57,955 nucleotides of DNA from Shewanella saliphila (GTDB lineage Bacteria; Pseudomonadota; Gammaproteobacteria; Enterobacterales; Shewanellaceae): positions 1-57,955 of the forward strand of contig NZ_BMQV01000028.1 of the NCBI RefSeq assembly GCF_014648295.1. Direction: 5' to 3'. Below are positions 25,864 through 34,372 of this stretch, piece by piece. Positions within the stretch are counted from its first letter, which is position 1. The number at the start of each line of letters is the position of its first letter. Both the position numbers and the translations under genes were made by a program. The notes beneath the pieces are model-generated. The model worked only from the letters and a program-made list of their open reading frames with translations. It made no database searches and had not been told where the DNA came from.

Positions 25864-28107
25864 CTACACCGCGAGCACCTTATTTAATGGTAAGTCACGA
25901 TAACGTTTACCCGTTGCGGCAAAGATTGCATTGGTTAAACTTGGCGCAACAGGCGGTACTCCTGGCTCACCAACACCTGCAGGTTTGGCCGTCGACGAGA
26001 CAATATGCGTTTCAATATCTGGACATTGTGGTAAACGCAGTAGTGGATAATCATGAAAATTAGACTGCACCACTTTGCCATTTTTAAAGCTAATATCGCC
26101 CATCATCGCAAGGCTTAATCCAAAAATCACCGCGCCTTCTAACTGCGAATGAACGCGATCAGGGTTCACCACAGTACCAGCATCCATTACCGCGATAGAT
26201 TTAATCACTTTGAGCTGGTCATTTACCACTTCAACCAAAGTGGCTACCGCCACATAACTCACAAAGCTGCGATGTACCGCCATGCCCCACCCCTGGTTTT
26301 TAGTCGCTTTAGGGGCTTTGGCCAGCGCAGCTTCTAGAGCATCTAACACCTTAAGGTATCGAGCAACATCAACCGGATGATCCGCTAACGCTTCACCATA
26401 GTTTGCGTATTTAAAGTGATTATTTTCAAAGTTTTCGATACGCGGTTTACCTAATAATTGGCGCCACATATCAATACAGGGTTTGTTGGCATTGACCGCA
26501 AGTTCATCCACAAAACTGCCCATGCCAAATGCATGCTGAATATTACACACTGAGCGCATCCAACCAATACGAGTATTGGCAGTGGCTTTAACTGCTTCAA
26601 GTTGAATATGCTCTAGTGCTAATGGCACATCGCGAAACCCAAGATCTAGCTCTCCGTCTGACGGATATTCAACTCCTTCAGCAAAGGTTGAGCTAATTGC
26701 AGGAAATCCAGTGCGCGCAAGTAAAGCCGTGGGCAACTTGTTGTCATCAACTTTGGCCTGGTACATTTGCGCACTAATCGCGTGGTAATAACCATTTTGA
26801 ATTTCGTCTTCACGGCTCCAACAAACCTTAACCGGCTTATTGAGTCTTTGCGATAAAATAGCGGCTTCAACACTAAAGTCAGGTTTTGATTTACGTCCAA
26901 AACCGCCACCCAGTAAGGTGACATTAACCTTAACTTGTTCTTCTTTAAGCCCTAATGCCCCTGCCACATTTTGCTGAGTACTTTGCGGTGTTTGACTTGA
27001 TGCCCATAATTCACAACCATCTTTGGTCACACTCGCCGTTGCCACGGGAGGCTCCATCATGCCATGGGTTAAATAAGGCACGGTGTACACCGCATTAACC
27101 GTATTATCTGTGGGCCAATCAGTCATTGATGTACCCAATTGGCGGATCACTTTGCCGGGCTGTTTTACTCGCTCAACCAATTCTTTGAGGTACATATCAG
27201 AATCATGACTGTCATTGACAGACTCAGACCAGGTAATCTTTAACGCTTTACGTGCTTCAATCGCACTCCAACTGTTGGTGGCAATCACAGCGACGCCACC
27301 AAGTGGCTGGAATAACGGCGCACCTTTAGGGACAGGCAAGGTAATAATATCGACAACGCCCGCAATGCTGCGCGCTTTAGTGTCATCCAAAGAGATAACA
27401 TCACAGCCCAGAACCGGTGGTCGAGTAATACTGGCGTATAACATGCCATCAAGCTTAATATCATAACCATACTTGGCTTTGCCAGTGAGCATGGCGTCCA
27501 TATCGACAATGGTATGTGATTTGCCAATATGGATAAATTCACTTTCTGGTTTTAATGTCACTGTGGCTAACTCAGGCATCGCAAGCTTGGATGCTGCAAG
27601 TGTTAAGTCACCATAAGATAGCGTTTTATTACTGCCTTTATGATGCACTTTATGTGCTTTGGCATACACCTCTGCAACAGGCACTTTCCATTGTTGTGCT
27701 GCCGCTTGTTCTAACATAGTTCGCGCGGTAGCGCCCATTTGGCGCATGCGGTGGTAATGCTTACGGATACTGCGACTGCCGTCGGTATTTTGGCTGCCAT
27801 AACGTTTATCGGCTAAGCCTTGTACCACAACCACTTTATCCCAGTCCGCTTCAAGCTCATCGGCTAATACTTGTGGAATACCCGTACGAATACCCTGGCC
27901 CATTTCAGAGCGATGGCACGTTAGGTAAACCTTGTTGTCTTCACCTATGGCGACAAATAAATTCATTAATGCTTGTTTGTCTTGGGCGAGCGCCATTGGG
28001 CTCCAAGCTAAACTGGTTCCACCAAGGGCTAAACCACCACCCACTGCACCAAATAACTTAAGCACATTACGACGGCTAATATTTTCAACTGCGGTAAATG
28101 TCGTCAT
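25864..28107 (-). CDS. Molybdopterin-binding aldehyde/isoquinoline oxidoreductase large subunit (IorB-like), Tat-exported
   Basis: The 747-residue protein starts with a twin-arginine signal (SRRNVLKLFGAVGGGLALGG), so the folded cofactor-loaded enzyme should be exported to the periplasm. It has the xanthine oxidase-family molybdopterin domains: SEMGQGIRTGIPQVLADELE, LLGGGFGRKSKPDFSVEAA, and the catalytic-Glu loop VGEPGVPPVAP near the C terminus. The family hydroxylates aromatic heterocycles or aldehydes using water. The substrate is unknown. It follows the small subunit by two bases. The ATG at 28107 is chosen because GGAGG lies seven bases upstream. Confidence 0.93.
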   Translation of the reverse strand: MTTFTAVENISRRNVLKLFGAVGGGLALGGTSLAWSPMALAQDKQALMNLFVAIGEDNKVYLTCHRSEMGQGIRTGIPQVLADELEADWDKVVVVQGLADKRYGSQNTDGSRSIRKHYHRMRQMGATARTMLEQAAAQQWKVPVAEVYAKAHKVHHKGSNKTLSYGDLTLAASKLAMPELATVTLKPESEFIHIGKSHTIVDMDAMLTGKAKYGYDIKLDGMLYASITRPPVLGCDVISLDDTKARSIAGVVDIITLPVPKGAPLFQPLGGVAVIATNSWSAIEARKALKITWSESVNDSHDSDMYLKELVERVKQPGKVIRQLGTSMTDWPTDNTVNAVYTVPYLTHGMMEPPVATASVTKDGCELWASSQTPQSTQQNVAGALGLKEEQVKVNVTLLGGGFGRKSKPDFSVEAAILSQRLNKPVKVCWSREDEIQNGYYHAISAQMYQAKVDDNKLPTALLARTGFPAISSTFAEGVEYPSDGELDLGFRDVPLALEHIQLEAVKATANTRIGWMRSVCNIQHAFGMGSFVDELAVNANKPCIDMWRQLLGKPRIENFENNHFKYANYGEALADHPVDVARYLKVLDALEAALAKAPKATKNQGWGMAVHRSFVSYVAVATLVEVVNDQLKVIKSIAVMDAGTVVNPDRVHSQLEGAVIFGLSLAMMGDISFKNGKVVQSNFHDYPLLRLPQCPDIETHIVSSTAKPAGVGEPGVPPVAPSLTNAIFAATGKRYRDLPLNKVLAV

Positions 28108-28109
28108 GA

Positions 28110-28562
28110 TTAAGCCTCCGATACTGATTTGATTGCCGCTTTGATTCGCGGATAGGTTCCACAGCGGCATATGTTGCCCGACATGGCATCATCTATTTGT
28201 GCATCGGTTGGTTTTGCTGTGGTTTTTAATAGCGCTGCTGCAGACATTAATTGTCCTGCCTGACAATAACCACATTGAGGCACGTTGTGTTCTAACCAGG
28301 CTTGCTTAAGATTTTGCGCTTCTAGGCCCTCAATGGTGGTCACTTGCTTACCCTGTACTTGCTTAAGGCTGGTTAAACAGCCGCGCATTGGGCTGCCATC
28401 CACATGGATAGTACACGCGCCACATAAACCCGCGCCGCAACCAAACTTGGTCCCTGTAAAACCTAAGATGTCACGCAATGCCCATAACACCGGCATGTTG
28501 GGGTCGGCATCAAGGGTAAAGTCCTTACCATTGACCAGTAGTTTTTGTATTGAGGTTGTCAT
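28110..28562 (-). CDS. [2Fe-2S] small subunit of the molybdenum hydroxylase (IorA-like)
   Basis: The 150-residue protein has an N-terminal plant-type ferredoxin domain with [11 protein letters not shown] and a downstream Cys (RGCLTS), and a C-terminal helical [2Fe-2S] domain with QCGYCQAGQ and [10 protein letters not shown]. It passes electrons from the molybdenum site, probably to a cytochrome c partner. It lacks its own export signal, so it would be carried out with the Tat-bearing large subunit. The ATG at 28562 is supported by AAGGAG upstream. Confidence 0.94.
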   Translation of the reverse strand: MTTSIQKLLVNGKDFTLDADPNMPVLWALRDILGFTGTKFGCGAGLCGACTIHVDGSPMRGCLTSLKQVQGKQVTTIEGLEAQNLKQAWLEHNVPQCGYCQAGQLMSAAALLKTTAKPTDAQIDDAMSGNICRCGTYPRIKAAIKSVSEA

Positions 28563-28695
28563 AATCACTCCTTAATTAGGGCAGACGGTATACTGATATA
28601 AATTATTGCTGTCTCGTAGCAGTGACTTGCAGCTACATCACGTTACTTGAATTTGATTAAACTTAGCTGAACTGGCTTAAGTTAAGTTCAGCGGA

Positions 28696-29313
28696 TTATT
28701 GTTGATTTAACCAATGAGTTAAATCGGCAGGGGTATCGATATCGCGTGCGCCATTATCGATAGGCAATATAGTGACACTATGGTTTTTTGCATGTTGTTT
28801 TAACACGCTTTTAGCGCCTTTATCGCCTTCAAGCGACATTAGCGCACTAAAATCATCCGCGCGAAAAATGGCAGGCACACCCACATCTTGCAGGTAAAAA
28901 CTGCAGCAGGTTTGCCTGTTATGCAAAAAAGCCGCGATTAAACTCAAATACTCATTTGCAGTAATGGCGACTTGATCGGCTAATACCAACAACAAGGCAT
29001 CCGCTTTAGCATCAATCGCATAAGCCACAGCCTGTTTCACAGAACTCGATAACCCAGTTTGCCAGTGTGGATTCATTATCCTCGGCAAACCCTCGGTCAT
29101 CGCCATAATCTCATCATTAATATGCGCGCCTAACACCACCGCGGCGGGGGGGATGTTGGCAGTTTGAGTCACGTGTTTGAGTGTTTCAATGCTATGCGCT
29201 AAAAGGCTTTGCCCGCCCTGAATTTGGGCGGTGATTTTACAGCCATTAAAGCGGTTACTGGCACCTGCAGCCAAAATAACCGTGGTGATATTGGCCGTTA
29301 ATTGCGCTGTCAT
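28696..29313 (-). CDS. MocA/MobA-like nucleotidyltransferase
   Basis: The 205-residue protein has the N-terminal nucleotide-binding signature VILAAGASNRFNGCK and a mid-chain LLVLADQVAI segment carrying the metal-binding Asp, followed by VGVPAIF. Relatives attach CMP or GMP to molybdopterin. Placement between xdhC-like and iorAB-like genes suggests MocA-type cytidylylation for this oxidoreductase. In place of the usual GxxKL-type lysine it reads FNGCKIT. It follows the xdhC-like stop by two bases. There is a 133-base gap before the iorA-like gene. Confidence 0.88.
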   Translation of the reverse strand: MTAQLTANITTVILAAGASNRFNGCKITAQIQGGQSLLAHSIETLKHVTQTANIPPAAVVLGAHINDEIMAMTEGLPRIMNPHWQTGLSSSVKQAVAYAIDAKADALLLVLADQVAITANEYLSLIAAFLHNRQTCCSFYLQDVGVPAIFRADDFSALMSLEGDKGAKSVLKQHAKNHSVTILPIDNGARDIDTPADLTHWLNQQ

Positions 29314-29315
29314 CG

Positions 29316-30335
29316 TTATAGCATCACACTATCAAGGCTGGTTAATTTGCTGTGATACAGCACGCCATGACACTGAGATAAAATACTCAATGCTACCGAG
29401 CCGGGTAATTCCCCCCCTAGCGCTAAACCAGCAGGCGCTGAAAAATAGCCACTAAAGTCATCAAGGCTTAATTGGGCTAACTCAAGCACTTTGTCACGGC
29501 GATGCACTGGGCCTAATAACGAGATATACGCTATTGATAGAGGTTGCAAAGTGGCTAATGTTTTAGCATCTATTTGCAAATTATGGCTCATCACAAATGC
29601 CGCATCTAAAGTGTTGAGTATATCTTTAGATACACTTGGGCACGGGTGCTTAATAATTTGGCAACCGGGAAAGTCATAAGTGCGCGCATAAGCGGTACGC
29701 TCATCAAAAACAATGACTTTCCAACCCATGGTTTGGGCCATTTGTGCAATGGGTTTCGCGTCTAAACCGCCCCCAAAAATACCAATGTGCACCGGAGGAC
29801 GAAGTGGAATATTTAATAGCGTCGTATCTTGCTCAATCACTTTTTGAGTTTTGGTATTCAGGGTAACCGTAATCTGCCCATCTTGATTTTTTTCAATGAA
29901 CTGACCAGACACCGCATTGCTCGGCGCGCCATCATCAGCAATATTAAGCTGATAGAAGCCGCTATCACCGCGCATTAACGCATCGTGAACGTTCACTAAG
30001 CCTAAGTAATTATTCGCTTTATTCAGAGACACCATCATAATATTGACAATACCACCACAACCAAGCTGATAACTGGTATCAGACTCATCCGTAGCATCAT
30101 AGGTTAATTGCAATACTTGCTGGGTTTGGATTGCACGCTGAGCGTGACGACGAAGATCGGCTTCTAAACAACCGCCGCTTAACATGCCTAAACTTTTACC
30201 CATAGGGTGAAACAACATGATAGCGCCGGGTTTACGATAAGAAGACCCTTGCACTTGAGTTAATACTGCTACAACCCAGTCTTCTTGATAAGTAGGTAAC
30301 CAGGCATCGAGTAAATCAACAAGGTGTTGAACCAT
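29316..30335 (-). CDS. XdhC/CoxI-family molybdenum enzyme maturation factor
   Basis: The 339-residue protein has an N-terminal XdhC_CoxI domain (VVAVLTQVQGSSYRKPGAIM, then GMLSGGCLEADL, and QLGCGGIVNIMM) and a C-terminal Rossmann domain (IGIFGGGLDAKPIAQMAQ). XdhC proteins bind molybdenum cofactor and help sulfurate and insert it into xanthine oxidase-family enzymes. It is the first gene of the four-gene leftward run that ends with the iorB-like gene, so it probably serves that enzyme. Confidence 0.92.
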   Translation of the reverse strand: MVQHLVDLLDAWLPTYQEDWVVAVLTQVQGSSYRKPGAIMLFHPMGKSLGMLSGGCLEADLRRHAQRAIQTQQVLQLTYDATDESDTSYQLGCGGIVNIMMVSLNKANNYLGLVNVHDALMRGDSGFYQLNIADDGAPSNAVSGQFIEKNQDGQITVTLNTKTQKVIEQDTTLLNIPLRPPVHIGIFGGGLDAKPIAQMAQTMGWKVIVFDERTAYARTYDFPGCQIIKHPCPSVSKDILNTLDAAFVMSHNLQIDAKTLATLQPLSIAYISLLGPVHRRDKVLELAQLSLDDFSGYFSAPAGLALGGELPGSVALSILSQCHGVLYHSKLTSLDSVML

Positions 30336-30455
30336 GAAAACTGTCCATCATAATAAACGCAGTCTTCTAAGCTAACAGACTGCCTTTACAATGCAAAGAA
30401 TCAATGGTTTCAATTTATGTCTTAATTTTATGAATGACTTGCAAATAATTAATTT

Positions 30456-31100
30456 TTAATCAAATAGCTGGTCAGCAACAAATGGATTATGCTGGCGTTC
30501 GTCATCAAATGTCGACATAGGTCCATGACCGGGAATAAAGCTTACATTTTTCCCTAATGGCCATAGTTTGCTGGTAATAGAATGTAATAAGTCCTGGTGA
30601 TTAGACTGCGGAAAATCAGTACGACCAATGGAGCCACGAAACAACACATCCCCCACCCAGGCTAAATTTGAACTGGCGTTGTAAAACACAATATGGCCCG
30701 GAGTATGGCCTGGGCAATGCAATACACTTAAGGTTTGCTCACCAACGCTCACCTCATCGCCTTCTTTAAGATACTGCGTGGGTTCAAAGGGTTCTGTACG
30801 CGGAAAACCGAAATTTTGACTCTGCTTCACTAAGTTTTCTAACCAAAATTTATCTGCCTCATGCGGGCCAATAATGGGCACCGATAAATTAGCCGCTAAA
30901 CTGGCAGCGCCACCAACATGATCAATATGGCCGTGAGTCAGTAAAATTTTCTCCACTGTTAACCCCAATTTGGTCACTTCCGCCAAAATGCGTTCTATAT
31001 CGCCACCTGGGTCAACCACCGCTGCTTTTAAGGTTTTTTCACACCAAATAACACTGCAGTTTTGTTGAAAAGGGGTGACAGGGATGATTTGATACTTCAT
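30456..31100 (-). CDS. Metallo-beta-lactamase-fold hydrolase, YcbL type (glyoxalase II-like)
   Basis: The 214-residue protein carries the metal-binding motif LLTHGHIDHVGGA plus HCPGHTPGH, GDVLFRGSIGRTDFPQ and PGHGPMST. Its length and the start MKYQIIPVTPFQQNCSVIWC match the YcbL type II glyoxalase-like group. It lacks the C-terminal extension of GloB. It probably hydrolyses a thioester such as S-lactoylglutathione. The ATG at 31100 has GAGG six bases upstream; an eight-codon upstream extension is rejected. Confidence 0.92.
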   Translation of the reverse strand: MKYQIIPVTPFQQNCSVIWCEKTLKAAVVDPGGDIERILAEVTKLGLTVEKILLTHGHIDHVGGAASLAANLSVPIIGPHEADKFWLENLVKQSQNFGFPRTEPFEPTQYLKEGDEVSVGEQTLSVLHCPGHTPGHIVFYNASSNLAWVGDVLFRGSIGRTDFPQSNHQDLLHSITSKLWPLGKNVSFIPGHGPMSTFDDERQHNPFVADQLFD

Positions 31101-31269
31101 CGACAACCTCGCGCTTATGATCATATGTTGATTATCAGTTAATTTTACCTAGGCAGTGTTGATCTAGATAGCTTTTTAATGTGATACCCATCAAGCTTTG
31201 CATTGTTGATGTACAATATAAGTAATAAAAAAATGCGATTGCAACCCGCAAAGACTCAGTAGGCGATAT

Positions 31270-32559
31270 ATGCACATTGATAACACCTTATCAGACATCA
31301 AAGTTCGTAAACATTTTTTCTCGGTACCGCTCGATTACCAACAAAGTCCCAGTAAGCAAATTACCGTCTTTGTGAGAGAAATCGTTAGCGTTGAAAATCA
31401 ACATAAGCAACTGCCTTATTTAGTGTTTTTCCAAGGCGGCCCAGGCTTTGCTGCCGTAAGGCCTGTGAGCAATAGTGGTTGGATTAAACGTGCGTTAACC
31501 GAGTACCGAGTATTATTACTTGACCAACGTGGTACGGGGTTATCAACACCAGTCAATGCCACCAGCTTAAGTTACATGAGCGCTACAGATCAGGCTGATT
31601 ATTTAAGCAATTTTCGCGCTGACAATATTATTCGCGATGCTGAGTATATCCGCACTAAGCTGTCACCCGGTGAGCCTTGGAGTATTTTAGGACAAAGTTT
31701 TGGCGGCTTTTGTGTATTGCATTATTTATCTGCCGCGCCAGATGGCTTAAAAGAAGCTTACATTACTGGCGGTATTCCATCATTAACCCGCACGGCAGAT
31801 GAAGTTTATCGAGCGACTTATCAGCGCGTAATTGCCAAAAATAACGACTTTTTTACTCGCTTTAAAGATGCGCGCAGCTTAGTCGACAATTTGGCCAAGT
31901 ATATTTTCGACAATAAAGTGTATTTGGCGACAGGCGAATTACTTACCGTTGAAAAACTCCAGCTCCTTGGCATTAATTTAGGTATGGAGCAAGGCCCTGA
32001 AGCCGTTTACTATTTGCTGGAACAGGCCTTAATAGACACGCCCCATGGTATTGATGTAAACCCATTATTTTTACATCAATTTAGCCAGTTTCTTGATTAC
32101 AACACCAACCCCATTTTTGCCTTAATGCACGAGTCGATTTATTGCCAACAACACGCCTCAGCCTGGGCTGCGCACCGTGTCAGGGCCGAGTTTAACCAAT
32201 TTAACTATCGACCTGGTAAGGCATTATTATTTACTGGCGAAATGATATATCCGTGGATGTTTTCACAATTTGAACAACTTGAGCCTTTACAGCAAGCAGC
32301 AGATTTAATCGCCGCGAAAAAAGATTGGCCAAGTTTGTATAACCTTGAAACACTGTCCGCGAATAAGGTTCCGGTGGCTGCAGCCATTTATAGTGAAGAT
32401 ATGTATGTTGAAATGCAATACAGCCTAGAAACAGCCAAACAGGTGGGTAACCTTAAATATTGGCTCACCTCAGAGTATGAGCACAACGGCATTAGAATGG
32501 ATGGCGAACGTATTCTCGATAAGCTCATTAGCCTTAATCGCGGCCATTGTTTGCGTTAA
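31270..32559 (+). CDS. Alpha/beta hydrolase, S33 proline iminopeptidase family
   Basis: The 429-residue protein has the oxyanion-region motif VFFQGGPGFAAVRP, DQRGTGLST, the nucleophile elbow ILGQSFGGFC and a likely C-terminal catalytic His in YEHNGIR. The length and the split lid fit the larger S33 aminopeptidases. It would act on N-terminal proline peptides, but the exact substrate is uncertain. AGGCGATAT directly precedes the ATG. No signal peptide, so cytoplasmic. It is a single-gene unit closed by the bidirectional terminator at 32594. Confidence 0.92.
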   Translation: MHIDNTLSDIKVRKHFFSVPLDYQQSPSKQITVFVREIVSVENQHKQLPYLVFFQGGPGFAAVRPVSNSGWIKRALTEYRVLLLDQRGTGLSTPVNATSLSYMSATDQADYLSNFRADNIIRDAEYIRTKLSPGEPWSILGQSFGGFCVLHYLSAAPDGLKEAYITGGIPSLTRTADEVYRATYQRVIAKNNDFFTRFKDARSLVDNLAKYIFDNKVYLATGELLTVEKLQLLGINLGMEQGPEAVYYLLEQALIDTPHGIDVNPLFLHQFSQFLDYNTNPIFALMHESIYCQQHASAWAAHRVRAEFNQFNYRPGKALLFTGEMIYPWMFSQFEQLEPLQQAADLIAAKKDWPSLYNLETLSANKVPVAAAIYSEDMYVEMQYSLETAKQVGNLKYWLTSEYEHNGIRMDGERILDKLISLNRGHCLR

Positions 32560-32593
32560 GATCTGATAATCAATACTAAATATCCCGAGCATA

Positions 32594-32630
32594 AAAAAGA
32601 GGCATAAGATTGAATCTTATGCCTCTTTTT
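32594..32630. terminator. Bidirectional terminator
   Basis: GAGGCATAAGATTGAATCTT with its complement forms AGAGGCATAAGATT / AATCTTATGCCTCT, flanked by A5 on one side and T5 on the other. It lies between convergent genes. Confidence 0.92.
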
Positions 32631-32664
32631 ATGGGGATTGTACCGTTTTACAACGGTTGAGCCA

Positions 32665-33321
32665 TTACAATACTTGCAATACTTGCTCAGCCGCTAAGCG
32701 AGACTTAGGTAATTTAGCATTGTAGTCTTCATCTGAATGATGGTAACCAAAAGCTAATGCCACATCACATACAAAACCATCAAGCTCTTTAGCAAAGATT
32801 TGACCAAGCATTTCGCTGTCAACACCTTCCATTGGAGTAGAGTCAATACCTAGACGTGCAAGTGTGTGCATGGTGTTACCCAGTGCTAAATAAGTTTGTG
32901 ACTTAGTCCAAGCTGCGTTATTACCCGCTTCGTCTGTGTTTAAATCCACAAACGCAAACGCGCCAAATGCACCTTCACGCTCTTCTGGCTTAGTACGGCC
33001 ATCAGTAATACCCTGATCTACCACTTTGGCGTAATCGTCACGAGTATACTTAGGGTTATAAGCAAACAATACTGTGTGCGAAGCCGCTTTAGCATGTGGT
33101 TGGTTAAACTGGAATTTGTTAGCAAAAGAGTCATGCAAACGTTGCTTGGCTTCATCACTTTCAATCACGATAAACTTCCATGGTTGAGAGTTAATTGATG
33201 AAGGTGATAACACCATTGCATCATAAATAACGGCTAAGTCTTCAGCTGATACGCGCTTAGTCGCATCGTAGCGTTTTGCTGTGTAACGTTTTTCTAAATC
33301 AGAAATAATAGCGTGGGTCAT
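32665..33321 (-). CDS. nfsB: Oxygen-insensitive NAD(P)H nitroreductase, NfsB type
   Basis: The 218-residue flavin protein starts MTHAIISDLEKRYTAKRYD and has the FMN-binding VLSPSSINSQPWKFIVIES and the AFGYHHSDEDYNAKLPKSR end typical of NfsB. Its length matches E. coli NfsB (217). It reduces nitro compounds and quinones with NAD(P)H. The ATG at 33321 has GGAG six bases upstream. The 256 bases between this gene and the redoxin gene hold no recognised feature beyond AT-rich promoter-like sequence. Confidence 0.93.
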   Translation of the reverse strand: MTHAIISDLEKRYTAKRYDATKRVSAEDLAVIYDAMVLSPSSINSQPWKFIVIESDEAKQRLHDSFANKFQFNQPHAKAASHTVLFAYNPKYTRDDYAKVVDQGITDGRTKPEEREGAFGAFAFVDLNTDEAGNNAAWTKSQTYLALGNTMHTLARLGIDSTPMEGVDSEMLGQIFAKELDGFVCDVALAFGYHHSDEDYNAKLPKSRLAAEQVLQVL

Positions 33322-33577
33322 GTGATGCTCCGTAAAAATGTTAAACAACTAATAATGTTTAGATATCGATATCAACTGGATTATCGATAAATTTTTATGC
33401 TCATTATCTGCTCAGCAATTGAGTGCTGATAATTTGCAAAATCTGGATAATACAATTCAAACGAGTCTGAGCTGTATGGTTAAAAAATCGGTATTCGATA
33501 GCACCGTTTAATCAGCACTATTTTGTGATTACAGCTATATGGTGCTTAGGTTTGCTTTTTCAATGCAGTAAACAGCT

Positions 33578-34123
33578 TTAACGCCATTTAATTGAACAGC
33601 CCATGCTGGCCGTTTGCTGTTTCGGGCCTTTATTAATGGCGGCAATCATCTGCATCGCATTGACTAATTCAGGCTCACGATTTGGATCATCTTGCAAACG
33701 TGCATCGTCTAGGCGACCACGATATTGCAACTCACCAAGGTGATTAAAACCAAAAAAATCAGGGGTACATACTGCGCCATATTGCTTGCCAACTTGTTGG
33801 TCTTCATCCACTAAATACGGAAATGAGAAACCGTGTTGCTCGGCAAAGCGAAGCATATTAGCTGGCGAATCTGCGTCAACTGTTTGATAGTCATTCGACA
33901 TCACAGCCAACACGTTAATTCCTTCTGCCATCAATTGCTGGGTGTCTTTAGCTAAACGCGTTGCGATGGCTTTAACATAAGGACAATGATTACAAATAAA
34001 CATAATCAACAAACCCTTTTCACCCAAATGTTCACTCATGGTAAACGCATCACCATAAGGATTTTTTAAAGTGAAATCGGGTGCTTTCCAGCCAAAATCA
34101 CAAATCGGCGTATCGAGTAACAT
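33578..34123 (-). CDS. Redoxin-family (AhpC/TSA, thioredoxin-fold) protein
   Basis: The 181-residue protein has a thioredoxin fold with FICNHCPYVKA, a CxxC-type active-site pair around residue 45, followed by GINVLAVMSNDYQT and CTPDFFGFN with a resolving-Cys candidate. The tail SMGCSIKWR carries another Cys. It has no signal peptide, so it is cytoplasmic. The family is common and mostly uncharacterised; a peroxidase or disulfide reductase role is likely. The ribosome site before the ATG at 34123 is weak. An unusual palindrome (34243) lies upstream. Confidence 0.9.
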   Translation of the reverse strand: MLLDTPICDFGWKAPDFTLKNPYGDAFTMSEHLGEKGLLIMFICNHCPYVKAIATRLAKDTQQLMAEGINVLAVMSNDYQTVDADSPANMLRFAEQHGFSFPYLVDEDQQVGKQYGAVCTPDFFGFNHLGELQYRGRLDDARLQDDPNREPELVNAMQMIAAINKGPKQQTASMGCSIKWR

Positions 34124-34372
34124 ATTTATTTACCAATATTGATGGGTTGATGCTGCACTTGAGTTCATTGACATCAACTCTTTGGCAAACCATATTTTGT
34201 TGAAGTCATCATACCGATATTTTAAATCGCCATAAACATCATAAAAATTGAAACATTTTCAATTTTTATTTAATAATCGAATGAAGGGCTAACGATCTTG
34301 GCGGATGAAAATTACCCACAAAATTGCCAGCCCCTTAAGCGGTACAGCAAAATAAATGGCATATATAAGGAT
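34124..34372. other. Intergenic region between redoxin and modF-like genes
   Basis: No gene is seen. The region holds the promoter side of the redoxin gene, including the perfect palindrome at 34243-34267, and the downstream side of the modF-like gene, where no clear terminator is visible. Confidence 0.6.
34243..34267. promoter_or_regulatory. Perfect palindrome AAAAATTGAAA-CAT-TTTCAATTTTT, candidate operator
   Basis: Eleven-base arms flank three bases. The core ATTGAAACATTTTCAAT differs by one base from ATTGAAACATTATCAAT at 37524-37540, beside the LysR gene. It lies 120 bases upstream of the redoxin start. A shared LysR-type operator is inferred. Confidence 0.5.

Noticed and set aside
28668..28694. 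Terminator after the mocA-like gene (GCTGAACT / AAGTTCAGC)
   Set aside because: The stem is short and lacks a run of Ts; the iorA-like gene follows, so read-through is likely.
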